Shown: in pieces, positions 1 to 11,400 of the stretch
Numbering within the stretch: position 1 is the first letter of the stretch
How the letters are laid out: the number at the start of each line of letters is the position of its first letter
From: Pohlia nutans
Lineage: Eukaryota; Streptophyta; Bryopsida; Bryales; Mniaceae
Assembly: GCA_022496805.1 (NCBI GenBank)
Contig: CM040094.1
Coordinates: 248,001-312,000 of the forward strand
Reading direction: 5' to 3'
DNA length: 64,000 bases
Notes under the pieces: model-generated
Database searches by the model: none
What the model was told of the DNA's origin: nothing
Seen by the model: the letters and a program-made list of their open reading frames with translations, nothing else
Translations under genes and position numbers: made by a program

Positions 1-500
1 AAGAGCAGACCTTCAGATACAGACCTTCAAGAGAACAGACCTTCAAGAGCAGACCTTGAAGAGCTCCGCGTTTTACAGATTGAAGGACGCAGCTCGATGA
101 TAGAAGGCTTTACAGATTGAGGACGGAGCTTGATGATAGAAGGCTCCGAGGAGAACGACGACGGCGGCGGCAGCGGCAAACAAAACTCTTAAGAAACTCG
201 GCAGACAAAACCCTTAAGAAACTCGGCAGAAATCTTACACAAATCTCCTGAAACCCTTAAGAAACCCTACACAAATCTCCGGAAACTCCATCGCTCCAGC
301 TGCCTCTGTCGTCGTCGTCCCGGAGTGGAGCGGCGTTGCAAGTTCGAACGGAACAGGTACGCGACGTCGACGGCGAAGAAGGAAACCCTCAAGGAGAACG
401 ACACAGGTTGACGAGAACGGGATGCGGGAACGGGATGACGAGGCTGGATGAAGCCCCGCTCTCCATCCACGACGGTACTAGTGTGGGGGCTGTTCCTCCC
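1..500. repeat. Short tandem/dispersed repeats, no gene recognised
   Basis: Positions 3-60 hold about four imperfect copies of a CAGACCTTCAAGAG-like unit. Positions 73-150 hold two copies of a roughly 40-bp unit with ACAGATTGA and GATGATAGAAGGC. Positions 185-290 repeat CTTAAGAAAC several times. Short ORFs on both strands here overlap one another and show no family features, so none is called. The GC content is higher than in the following AT-rich DNA; the stretch could be the edge of a gene or a repeat lying outside the window. Confidence 0.4.
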
Positions 501-974
501 CAAGCCTCTTTACACTAGAAATAAGAAGTTGTGGAGAAAATCGGCCTAGGGCCATGGCTCATTCTTGAGAAGCCAAACTTTGAATTTGATGTCCTTTGGA
601 TATAGTGGAAAGTGAGAAGGGGCCACAAAATAATGTTCTGATTTTTTTAATATTAATGAATTTTGAGTAATTCCTATAAAGGACCTCAATAATTGTGTCA
701 TTCTACATGTTGATTATAACTTCTCTTTCTAGTTGTTGGCGGTTTCTTTTGCTTCTTTCTTTCTCGTTTTTGCCTTGTTTACTGAAATTTTAGCACTATG
801 GAGGAGAGGAGGAAGAAGCTTGTGGTGATGATGGTCTTGTATTGGTGTCTCTACATGATTACGCATCATGTTAACAACATGCAAGCTTTGATTTTACTAG
901 GTGAGTGGACAAATGTCGCAATTTTCAGCATTTGCCTTCAAAGTTTAGGGATTAGGGATCGAACCGTTTGAAGT

Positions 975-1987
975 TTTGAGAGGCAATTTGGCTTTGTAGA
1001 CCGGTATTTGTTGGGTTCATTTACGGAGAAGATGTTCAAGGAAAGGAGTTGTGTCTCGCATCCTACATTCAGATTTTTATGTGAGAAATTAGGTCCGTTT
1101 TTGAAAAAACAGCATACCATAGTAGGAAGGCAGGGTCGGCACTTTGGTGTCGAATAATTAATGAAAGTTCAAAAAGTAGGGGTCGGCACTTTCAAAAATA
1201 ATTATTAAAAATTTGGCTATTAATAACTAACATTAAATTTTACTAGCAGCTAAACATTTTCCTTTGTTTTTTGTCTACAATTTTTGTTGACTTTATTTTT
1301 GTTGATTTCGACAAAACACTTGATAAATTTATTTTTATTTTTGGCATTTTTTTGGGGAATTATTTTCTGCCGACCGTGCCTTCCTACTACGGTACTCGTT
1401 TGAGAAAACCAATTTTTGTAGAAGAGAGAGTTGCAATGTTTTTGGCTAGACTTGGTACAGGAGATGGGTTGCATATGGTTGGAGAAGTATATGGAGTGGC
1501 GGAATGTACAATTTTAGGAATTGTGAGGGAATTCTGTAAAATGATGAGACCTACATTTGCAAAAGATTTTTATTCAAATTCCAAATGAAAACAGGCTTAG
1601 GGTTTTAACAAAAGAGTTTGAGAGGTTTCATAACATACCTCACATTATAGGAGCCATAGACGGTTCACACATGTGCTAGCTCTAGTTATTGGTGGTGAAG
1701 ATTACTACTGTCGCAAATCTTTCCATACAACTTTGTTGCGAGGAATTGTTGATACAAATTGCATATTTTGGGATTACAAATTTGGGTGGGCGGGAAGCTT
1801 ACATGATTGGACTGTTTTTCAACAAACCAAAGTTGGAAGAGCTTGTATGGAAGGGAAATTCCTACCATACAAATTGATCGGAGATGCGGCGTATCCGGTA
1901 TCTTGTACTTCTTGCATGATTCCCATGAGTGCTCGAAGCCTCCAATTGCTGCCACCATCCTTGCTTGCAATTTCAACCATGTATTAA
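975..1987 (+). pseudogene. Harbinger-type transposase (DDE_Tnp_4), broken
   Basis: Three conserved blocks lie in different frames. The first, about 980-1115, contains TFRFLCEKLGPFLKKQH, the N-terminal helical region typical of plant Harbinger proteins. The second, 1395-1588, contains RKPIFVEERVAMFLARLGTG. The third, 1580-1987, contains the nuclease core: GAIDGSH with the first Asp, the YYCRKSFH block, GWAGSLHDWTVF with the second Asp, and LIGDAAYP. The reading frame changes near 1585 and again at a stop near 1677. The C-terminal block carrying the catalytic Glu is not found. The first and second blocks are separated by a 276-bp MITE; on either side of it the frame runs on across a single TA. 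The gene is clearly inactive. Confidence 0.85.
1117..1392. mobile_element. TA-flanked MITE nested in Harbinger transposase
   Basis: The 5' end is CCATAGTAGGAAGGCAGGGT; the 3' end, read in reverse, is CCGTAGTAGGAAGGCACGGT. TA sits immediately outside both ends (1115-1116 and 1393-1394). Removing the element plus one TA joins the two transposase blocks in the same frame, which supports both boundaries and a 2-bp TA duplication, as for Tc1/mariner-related MITEs. A second internal copy of GGGTCGGCACTTT (1132 and 1180) hints at a further internal duplication. No coding capacity. Confidence 0.8.
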
Positions 1988-2098
1988 TCCCTGAAATTTT
2001 ACAGAAGAATGCATTAGTGCATTCATACACAAGCATATGATAGTGAATAGATCCTCAAAATGTTAAAAAAACAACCGGAAGGGCCTCATTAGAGCACC

Positions 2099-2480
2099 TT
2101 AACCCCTAAGTGACCGATCAACCATTTTACTGTCGCTACCCTTTTTTTACGGGCTGCCCGAGATGAAAAAAAAAACTTTTTTTAGAAAATAAAAAATAGT
2201 TTCAAATAGGAAATCAAGTCTACTTTCCAACCCAGTTTGAATCATGTCAATTGGAGTTAAACTCTATCAAGGAGAAATTTTCAAAGACAAACACCTCAAC
2301 ATTGTCCTAGTGTTTCAAAACTTACTATTTCGGGAAAGTAATGATGTTCCCTCTTTCTAAAAAAAATCTTTTTTGAACTTTAGAATAGAATGTCTAGTTT
2401 CAACCAATCATACCAAATTTCAAATTCTAAAAATAAAATTTGTAATTTTGGTGAATATTCAACGATAAATGGGTACATGG
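2099..2480 (+). mobile_element. TTAA-ended element, family A, 3' truncated
   Basis: It begins TTAACCCCTAAGTGACCG and shares its interior with the family A copies at 4220, 13508 and 33530: the GGGCTGCCCG block, the AACATTGTC..TAGTGTT block and the AAAGTAATGATG block. The matching right-hand terminus is missing, and similarity stops near 2480. It is nested in the Harbinger element. Confidence 0.6.
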
Positions 2481-2642
2481 GTATGAAATAACACAAAAAA
2501 ATTATATAAGCAAAAAAAAACACACATGCACAAACCTTGTTTTTTGGCACGTCTTGAAAATTCTTCTTCCATCTCTTCCCAAATCGATATCAAAGTTTCA
2601 ACCTCGTAAGCTCGCTACTTCCGACTTCCGAGTGGAACCTTC

Positions 2643-2975
2643 TTATTCCAAATATGAACCAGCCAAATTCACCACTTCCTTTGTTGCCTTCTTTGTTGTT
2701 TTCTCAAATTTCTTCTTCTTTGCTGGAGCACTTGTTTTCCCTCCTTTTGGTGGTCGTCCTCTCTTCTTTATTGTAGGTACATCTTCTCCATTTAGTGCCT
2801 TTGCTGCAACCCGGATTGCCTCCTCCTCCTTCACATCCATCAAAGAATTCTTTGCATTTGAACTTGGTGTCACTTCCTCACTTGATGGTTGCAAATCTGA
2901 ACCATTACAACAAGGCATTCCAAGGCATAAAATATCTAGGACTACCAGCACCAAAACGATCAAAATTTGAAACAT
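2643..2975 (-). CDS. AT-hook ORF of the Harbinger element (second ORF remnant)
   Basis: A 110-residue frame has a hydrophobic start, an acidic serine-rich middle, and a basic C-terminal half containing KKRGRPPKGG, a textbook AT-hook core, followed by Lys-rich sequence (KKKKFEKTTKKATK). Harbinger elements normally carry a second gene for a Myb/SANT-type DNA-binding protein on the strand opposite or next to the transposase. The position here fits that partner, but I do not see the Trp pattern of a Myb repeat, which may lie in lost or upstream exons near 2980-3240. Probably non-functional. It could instead be a fragment of a captured host AT-hook gene. Confidence 0.45.
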   Translation of the reverse strand: MFQILIVLVLVVLDILCLGMPCCNGSDLQPSSEEVTPSSNAKNSLMDVKEEEAIRVAAKALNGEDVPTIKKRGRPPKGGKTSAPAKKKKFEKTTKKATKEVVNLAGSYLE

Positions 2976-3853
2976 GCATTTGAGGAGAAATGGGCTAAAA
3001 TTGGAGTTGATAATAGCTTATCCAAAGCGAATTTTGACTCCATGCTTGTCCTTGAGATTGAGAGAATTCTCCATCTTAAGAGTAGCCTTCCATTGTAATG
3101 AACACAAGGCAAAAAAAAAGTTCGGCAAAAAACTTTGGGCAAAAAAACCTGAAAAAACAAGCAAATGTGTACTTCGTCCAAGTTACACATGAGGAAGAAG
3201 AAAAAGATGACTTTGAATGATCAAGGAGCTGCCTTTAAGGAAGAAAATCGAGAATGAATAGTAATAGTTGTTGGGTAGAAAACGGGTCAAAAAACTGGTC
3301 ACTAGTAAAAGTGGCCGTTCTTAAATATTATTAAAAAAATGAAAATGATTGGCTGTGAGAATTTTGGCCAAACGGCCTTCCGGATTTTGCGTCAAACCTA
3401 CCTTTTGAAGTGGGCCTGACGAAAAATCCGGGGGTCTTGAAAAATGTGCCTTTTTGCTGCTACCAAGGACAAAAGTGTTGTCCATGTCATTTTCTCCTCC
3501 TTTCTTCCCTTGGGCTAAAAAATTCGGGTGTAAAGTGACATTCATTGGTCTTCTCAATTTCTACGCATCCCATTGGCTGAATTTTCTTTTCTCACGGCCT
3601 CTCGCCTCTAGTGTAACGAGGGCCTTTCTCTTTAACGATTTAAAATATTGTAGCTGGGTTCACTAGCTTTCACTTGGTTTTTCCAGTATAATTAATACTG
3701 CTAGAAATAGAATGGATTAAATTAAAAAGTAACCATACAATTGTATCTTCAACTGGAGTGCACACATCTTGCCAAAATTAGAGAATCATCGGATGGTGGG
3801 ATTGGAAGATCTTTGAATTGTATAATGCACACTCAAGAATGAGATTTTGGAGG

Positions 3854-4108
3854 AAGGCCTTATTCGTTAAATTGAGCCAAAATGGTCATTTTGAGACTTC
3901 AATCCTAAAAAAATTATAGTCATTTATCATCGAGTCGAAGATAAGATGAGACTCTAACCTTTGGGCAGTCAAAGGTTTTTATATATATTAATATATTAAA
4001 GTCTCACATTACCGAATAGTGGCAAACCTGAACAGTTATAATGGTTTATCCTCGAGTCGAAGATAAAATTGAGACTACACTTTGTCTCTATTTAACGAAT
4101 AAGGCCTT
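3854..4108. mobile_element. MITE, family F (AAGGCCTTATTCGTTA ends)
   Basis: The ends are AAGGCCTTATTCGTTAAATT and its near-exact inverted copy TTTAACGAATAAGGCCTT. Two relatives lie at 40427-40676 and 44355-44592. Internal halves repeat the block TATCCTCGAGTCGAAGATAA. No ORF. The superfamily was not settled because no clear target duplication is visible. Confidence 0.65.
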
Positions 4109-4219
4109 GAGGGTGTGTGACTTCAAAGTTAAATAGAATTTGGGTATTATTTTCTAGAATGAAAGTAAAGATGTTCAACAATGACCTATGTCAACAACTC
4201 TTCATTGCAATCTTTCATG

Positions 4220-4758
4220 TTAACCCCTAAGTGACTGATCGACCATTTTCTGATTGCAGCCTAAACAGCAGTGACTGTCCATTGTCAGGAAATGACTTTT
4301 TTCAAGTCATCGAAATTGGGGGTAAAGATCACATTCTAGTGTTGTTTGATATATTTCATTTGCAATATTGAAGTTCACTAAGGAATTTTTCAAAGACAAA
4401 GACCTCAATATTGTCTCGGTGTTATAAAACTTACTATTTCAGAAAACTAATGATATTCTATCATTTGAAAATTTTGCCTTTCTAATTTTAAAATAGAATG
4501 TCTAGTTGTTACCAATCATATTAAATTTCAAATTCTAAAAATAAAACTTTAAATTTTGGTAAATTTTAAATGGTAAATGCCTCTAAATTCATTCAATGAG
4601 TATCTAAAACTATTTTGGGAAGTTTAATTGCACAAATAATTACTAAACATCACGCTTCTCATTTACTCTTTTAGACCAAAGTTCATGAAAGTTGCAGAAG
4701 TAACATTTTATTACACATCTAGGTTTTGCCCTTATCCCCTCTGTCATTTAGGGGTTAA
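4220..4758 (+). mobile_element. TTAA-ended element, family A
   Basis: Both ends are intact: TTAACCCCTAAGTGACTG at the left and CATTTAGGGGTTAA at the right. It is about 539 bp with no coding capacity. The interior matches the copies at 13508 and 33530 along its length. Confidence 0.75.
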
Positions 4759-5628
4759 GAACAGACTCATACATAATTAGTGTGAATTCTATAAGTGAGA
4801 GTGATTCATCCATGTACGGTTTAGGACAAAATTTTATATGTTAAAATATAAAAGAAATTGATACATAGATCAAGATTGGAATACATACACTAAATAATAG
4901 GACTTGACAAAAGAACACAATCCAAAAAAATAAAAATAAAATAACAAACTTCCAAACACAAGAAATACCGTATAGTACTTGTGTTGTATTTGTAATTATT
5001 TTTTGTATTTTCAAATATTTACAGTATTTTTTCTTTTTGCTCATGGGTATTTTGATAGTTGTAGAACTCCAAATTAAAATTATCTTTTTTAGAAGATGTA
5101 TGTTATAAGGCTTATAATCTGAACATCACAAATCAAAATCCAGTTCTTTACGGATTTTTCATTATTTGCATTTTCGACACATCAGAGACCACAATGTGGT
5201 CACTTGAGCATTAAAGGGTTAATCCTTCAAGTCACAAAGTGGTTGCTATTGTAATGGAATATCATATAACGTAAGATCTATGAAGAATTTGACTTCGGTC
5301 TGAATGGTTCAGATGTTGCAATTTCCAACGCACATATAATACTTCCTTCTTCTTTGTTACTCCCTACTTTGGTATGAACACATATTGTCTTTTCTACATG
5401 TGATTCCTACAAATTTTGTGTATAAGTTTATATACCTTCTGTAGAGGTGAAGCTCAGATGGTGGTTGAAAAATTATAGTAAATTATGTTCAAATGATCTT
5501 GACTCGTACTATATGCTTTTGGAATGCCCACAACATACCTAATAGATAAACTCCATTTTCTAAATTTTTACGAGAAATACAAAAGGTTCTATTTATCTTG
5601 AAATTGACACCCCATGAAAATTAGCATT

Positions 5629-6131
5629 TTAACCCCTAAAGGACCGTAAGGCTCCCACGCGGCTTTTGGAACTAGAAAGTGAGGAAATTTGGGTTCTTGG
5701 GCTTTGAATTGTAGGTTCTTGGGTTTTTGGTGATTCTTTTGAATTGCATTGTGGGTATCTAGACGTCACTTCAGACCCTCATATCTTCCTCTTCACACAT
5801 TCAAATTACTTGAAATTTTTTGCACTTGTTGATGATTTCTACTCACAGTAAAAATTTCAGAGTTTTTGGAGCGCTTTTGAACAATCCAGTTTTAGCATGT
5901 GTACAAAATACCCCAAACAAGTTCCATCAACCTTCTCAATGGTGGCATTTTCTCAAAAAAATTGCAATTTTGTTGATCTTTTTTTCATAAAAAAACTACG
6001 TAAATCTTCTTTAGTTTCAACGGTGCCAATTTTCAAAATCATCCCACACCAATGAAGAATTGAGCTTGCTACAAGAGCTAGTCAAGAAAACAAGAGCTAA
6101 GTTTAACACCCCCCGGTCCTTTAGGGGTCAA
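5629..6131 (-). mobile_element. TTAA-ended element, family D
   Basis: The left end is TTAACCCCTAAAGGACCG. The right end is CGGTCCTTTAGGGGTCAA, with the terminal TTAA decayed to TCAA. The interior is the reverse complement of the element at 29259-29869, including the blocks AAGAATTGAGCTTG and AGCTAGTCAAGAAAAC. No ORF. Confidence 0.75.
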
Positions 6132-8461
6132 AGTAGCAATATGCGCTAGATATACTCGCACCGTTGGATGGATTCCATCTTTTTGAAAAGCTTAGCACAT
6201 ATCTTAGCTACAATATAGTATAGTTAAATACCTCCTTTAGGCCTCCAATTTCCATCAATATACATCATATTAAGAAGTCAATGAAAACAAACCTCCTTCT
6301 AAAAACATATCTAGAGAGCAAAGGTTTAACAAGAGCTGAAAACTCTAGACTCAAATTTCATGGGGTTCAATGAAAGAAAGTATAAAAATCTTGCATTTGA
6401 TGTTTGGCCCTCTTGACATCTATTGACCGTACATTTTGTTACCTTCCAAAATGGTTTATTTCAACTCCTATGGACATAGAAGTGCTATGAAAGTGTTGTG
6501 AAAGTGGCCTTGTGAATTTAACTTGTCTAAAAAGATTATGGTGGAATAACTTGAGAACGCAAAGTTTAAATTTCTAAAACCTTTGAAATTGATGCTATGA
6601 TTGACTGACGATGTGGTTACTATATAAAATCTCCTCTAAGAAGTCTTGTAATCCTACCTTAAGATTCAATTTTTTTTTATTGATTTGACTAATTTAAATC
6701 ATTGTGGAAGATTGGAACAAGTTGTAGTACACAAAATGCATTATGTACACAATTTTGCTTCAATTAAAAACATAAACATTTTAATGTATTTCTATTTGAA
6801 TGAAGCCTCAGCATTCAAACTATAATTTAGAAAACGATTGACACATTTTTTTATGCATTTATGATGCACTAAAATCTTAGTAGGAAAAATGAAAATCTTC
6901 CTCTAGAGCATCTCTAAAACAATCTTGAAGTTGAATACCAATCGAATGTTGAAAATCGATCAATTATTAATCGGAGTTTATAGTTTAGAACATCGAGGTT
7001 TTTTTTTTTTTTTGGATAGTAAAGTGGTATATTTGTGAACCTGTATACGACTGGTCTTATGTGGGATATGTTATGGATTTTGTCACATTTGATATTATTC
7101 GACAAATACTCAAGGTATATTTGTGATTTTGAATGTGATCGTAGTCTCCACAAAAGTAAATTGATTTTATGCCATTTAGACACTTGTAGGTTAAAGTGGC
7201 CATTGGGACTTCTGAAATCTATATAAAACTAGTTTAAGGGTATAATAAACATTTTTATACAAATAACTGCAATAATTCAATAGTAAAGTTGCATTTATTC
7301 TACATTTTAAAAAATTAGAATGTTGCAAACAAATCGTGAATAATAGATTTTAAGAGATTTCTTATTACTATATATATTTTAATATATTTTAATCAAAATT
7401 AATTTTAAAAATACTATTTATTATATAAATATTTCATTTTAAATTTATAATAATGAATTGCCTCTAAAGGTCAAAATGGCTCAAACATGTTTTGGCCGTG
7501 AGCTCATGGACTGTTGGTCCTCAGGTTTGGCCTCTGATGGTTTCCATTAGAGTGTTCTGGTAGTAGTTTGGCGGGCCTATGGCCAAGCCTTCAAGTTTTT
7601 ATTAGGCATTTTGAAAATTCCAAAAAGTGTCTTTGCTAGCAAGCAATCCGGTTTGCTCGGTTTGCTTGGTTTGCAGGTTGTTTTCCATTCATTTTAATGA
7701 ATTGTTAGCATCCTTTGTTCTTAAGAAAAAAAAAGATCAAACATGCATGATGATTAAAAATTTGTTTGTTATTATTTGAATAACATTGATTGTACAAATT
7801 TACAAAATTAATTCATACATTTTTTTAATGGATTTTGGAATAAAAGTGTTTTGCCACTTTTTGTTTACAAAAGTGTTTTAAAAGAGAACATTTACAATGC
7901 AAGTGAAAATGGATTTTGAAAATACTAGTATTACCATATATGGTATTTTGTATTTCAAGCCTATTATCCAGAAGATTTGTTTTGAAATATTAAAATTTGG
8001 CTTGTGATAAAAAAAAATAAGTAATTTCATTTATTTATTTAGTTAAATTATATAAAGTTATTGATGATGATATTTGCACATTCAAACATATGAATGTAAT
8101 CTATGATTCTTAATCTACAAATTTTATTAAAACTTTGTCGCTGAATTTCTCTTTCAAATATTATTTTATTACACATCTTTATAGATCATCAAACTTTAAC
8201 ATACCTTGTGACTTTTAGGGATTAAATGTAATTTTATTGCTATTTTTGAATGTGTTTAAATTCATCTTTACTTAGGAAACTTCCTTGTTCAATTTATTTT
8301 TTGAGATAAAACTAAATATTTTTTAAATTTATTTTAGTGAGATTTAGGTTTATTTATTTTAGTGTGATATTAAATTCATATATCTTCAAATGAAAATGGA
8401 AACATCAATTGCAATATCATAGTGCCTTGCAATAATTACTACAAAAAGTTTGAATCTTCAA
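6132..8461. other. AT-rich stretch without a recognised gene
   Basis: I see no coding pattern. A poly-T run lies at 6999-7014. The segment 7460-7735 is less AT-rich and ends in an A-run (TTCTTAAGAAAAAAAAA), as a retroposed copy would, but I could not identify it. The last few hundred bases are the likely 5' region of the Q/N-rich gene; no convincing TATA box stands out in such AT-rich sequence. Confidence 0.4.
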
Positions 8462-11400
8462 ATGAATCAAATGTATATTCATCAAGATGGACGATTTTAT
8501 CCTTACGATCGATACGTTGTAGAAGAAGATTCAAATATTTGGCAACAAGCAATAAATAGCAATGATGATTTTGAAGATGCATCAATACCTAATTTAAATA
8601 GCAACACTACGTCATATTCATTACATCCAAGATCTGATGAAGAAATAAACTCATGTGATTTATCTTTTGTACAAGTTGGTGAAAATCTTTGGCGAGCAAA
8701 TCCTCAAGAAGCTCAATATATTAATCCCAATGCAAAACCATTATCTAATGAAACTTTTGGAAAGGATTTCGAAAATAATTGGCAATTACAAATGCCACAT
8801 GACAACAATTTGACAAGTCCAGACTCTACATATGATCAAAATCGTGAACAAAACAATGAAACGATTGTTACTTTAGAAAAACAGGCAATTGAACCGACAT
8901 TGCAAGACATTCCAACGATAACTTTATCACCGGAAATACACGAAGATAGCATGATTCAACATACTTCAAATGAAAAATCTATGAAGTGGTTTCCAAGGTT
9001 GTCATCTGATCAAACATTGAAAAATACTCCACAAGATGATTTTACAAATTTAAGATCCGAGAGTATGATTAATGATCTATACAATAGTTTTGAAAAACAA
9101 AGCCTTTCACCTCAAAAAAAATCATTTTCTTTGCAAAGTGATTCAAACTTTAAGCAAAAAGAAGATGTGCCTTTTATGCAACAAAGTAGCTCAATTCTAG
9201 GGCAAGAATTGAATTCATGTTTTAGGAAACATGAGGACTCAAATTTTAATGAAATTGCTTTAACGTCTATGCAAGAAAACGATTTAATTGTTGTTCAACA
9301 AAAAACTTCTATGTTTCATCCACAAAAAAATTCACAATCCTTTCAAGAAAATAATTCACTCTCTAATCAACAAAGAAATTATATTTCTCAATCTCTAAGA
9401 AACTCTATTTCTCAATCACAAAATGTTTCATCATCCATCCAAGAAAATAATGCACCTTCTAATCAACAAACGAATTTTGTTTCTCAATCACAAAGAAACT
9501 CTATTTCTCAATCACAAAATGTTTCATCATCCAACCAAGAAAATAATGCACCTTCTAATCAACAAACAAATTCTATTTCTCAATCACAAAATAATTCATC
9601 ACCTAACCTAGAAAATAATTCACCTTCTAGTCAAAAATTAAATTTTAATTCTCAACCACAAAATAATTCATCTTTGAATCAAGAAAACAATGCACCTTCT
9701 AATCAACAAAGAATTTCTATTTCTCGATCAAAACAAAATTTGCCAATCAACCAAGAAAATAATTCACTTCCTAATCAACAAAGAAACTCTATTTCTCAAT
9801 TACAAGAGAAATTATCAACCAATCAAGAAAGTAATTTTCCCTCTAATCAACACAGAAACTTTGTTTCACAATCAGAAAACAATTCATCACCCAACCAAAA
9901 GAATATTTTACCTTCTAGTCGAAAAATAAGTTCTATTTCTCAACCACAAAATAATTCACCTTTCAACCAAGAAGATAATGTACCTACTAGTCAACAAAGA
10001 ATATCTATATCTCGATCAAAAGATAATTCATTCATAAAGCAAGAAAATAATTCACTCTTTATTGAACAAAGAAACTCTCAATCTCAATCACAAAATAATC
10101 TATCATTCAACCAAGAAAATAATGTACCTTCTAGTCAACAAATAAATCCTATTCCCCAACCACAAAATAACCCATCACCCAACGAAAAAAACAACCCATC
10201 TTCTAATGAACAAGGAATTTTTCCTCTTGAACAAAAAACTAACTTATATCCTACTCAACAAAGATTTTCATTTCTTGCTAAAGAAAAGAATTCATCTTCT
10301 ATGTTGCAAAATGAGTCATTACTTGAGAAACCTATTACAGTATCTCAAAATTTACAATCTAACACAAGTGCAACATCAATAGTGCTTGAAGAATCTTTAG
10401 ATGAAATAAAACCTAATTTAGATGTAGCAAATGGAACATCTCCACAACCTACAATACAATTTGATGCTCCAAAATCTTCATATTTAAATATTGATATAGA
10501 TGAAAATCAAAACAATAGAAAAGGTTTTAAATCGTCAATATCTTTGAGTCCAAAATTTCAAGAAAAATTTGATAATAATAAAACTCAATCTGAACAATCT
10601 GGTGGATCACAAGAACCATCTCCAAAAGCTTTTTATTCTTACAAAAAAAGAATCTACATAATACCAAATCCTAAGTGGATTCAAAAATTAATAATTATTC
10701 CAGCTCAACGTTATGGTAGTCATGATATTACATCTCTAGTAAGGATTTATATATACATTGGCTATGTTCTTTTGATATGCAGGCTTTGAGATTTTAATAT
10801 TTTTCAATTATCCAATACTATATTACTTATGTAATATAGTATTTTTTTTTTAAAGATATGTAATTTTTAAAATCTTTTTATTATTTGGAATAAACCTTAT
10901 TTAGAATCTTTTGACTTTGAACTAATTATCACACACATACATACATATATGTATATTTATTTATTTATTTATTTATTGTGTGTGTGTTTAATGTTATTTA
11001 ATAATATGACTAAATATTAATAATATACTGACTTTTAATAATGCAGCTCCTTCGACATCTTGAAACAGAATTGGTATACTTCAAATGTGGTCTTGCTCAA
11101 TTATTTTGTAAGAAAAAAAATCATACCATTAATTTGACATAATTGTTTTTTGATAAATTAAAATTAGTATAAATAATATGATTGAAATTCAATAATACTT
11201 TATTTACAATAAATATAAATATAAAATATTTTAGATTTTTTGAAAATATTTAAAATATAATCATGTCACGAATAACAATTGATCCAAGTTTTGATAGATT
11301 GAAAATATCAATTACAAATTATACATGTTTAAATATTTTCAACTATATCAAATTTAATCTCAAAATTACTTTTTGATATTTAAATGAAAAAGTGTGGTTA

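Larger units (their letters stand above)
504..3624 (+). mobile_element. Decayed PIF/Harbinger DNA transposon
   Basis: The left end reads CCTCTTTACACTAGA. The right end, read on the other strand, is GGCCCTCGTTACACTAGAGG, so the two form an imperfect terminal inverted repeat. Inside lie pieces of a Harbinger-type transposase (975-1987) and a minus-strand ORF with an AT-hook (2643-2975), matching the two-gene plan of this superfamily. The subterminal stretches 540-650 and 3340-3620 closely match the two halves of the short element at 35576-36027 in the MLO gene, which therefore looks like a deletion derivative of this element or a sister copy. A TA-flanked MITE (1117-1392) and a TTAA-ended element (2099 on) are nested inside. 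The boundaries are accurate to a few bases only. Confidence 0.7.

Noticed and set aside
9423..9929. His/Leu-rich frames overlapping the Q/N repeat array
   Set aside because: Off-frame translations of the 72-bp repeat; the long Q/N frame accounts for the openness.
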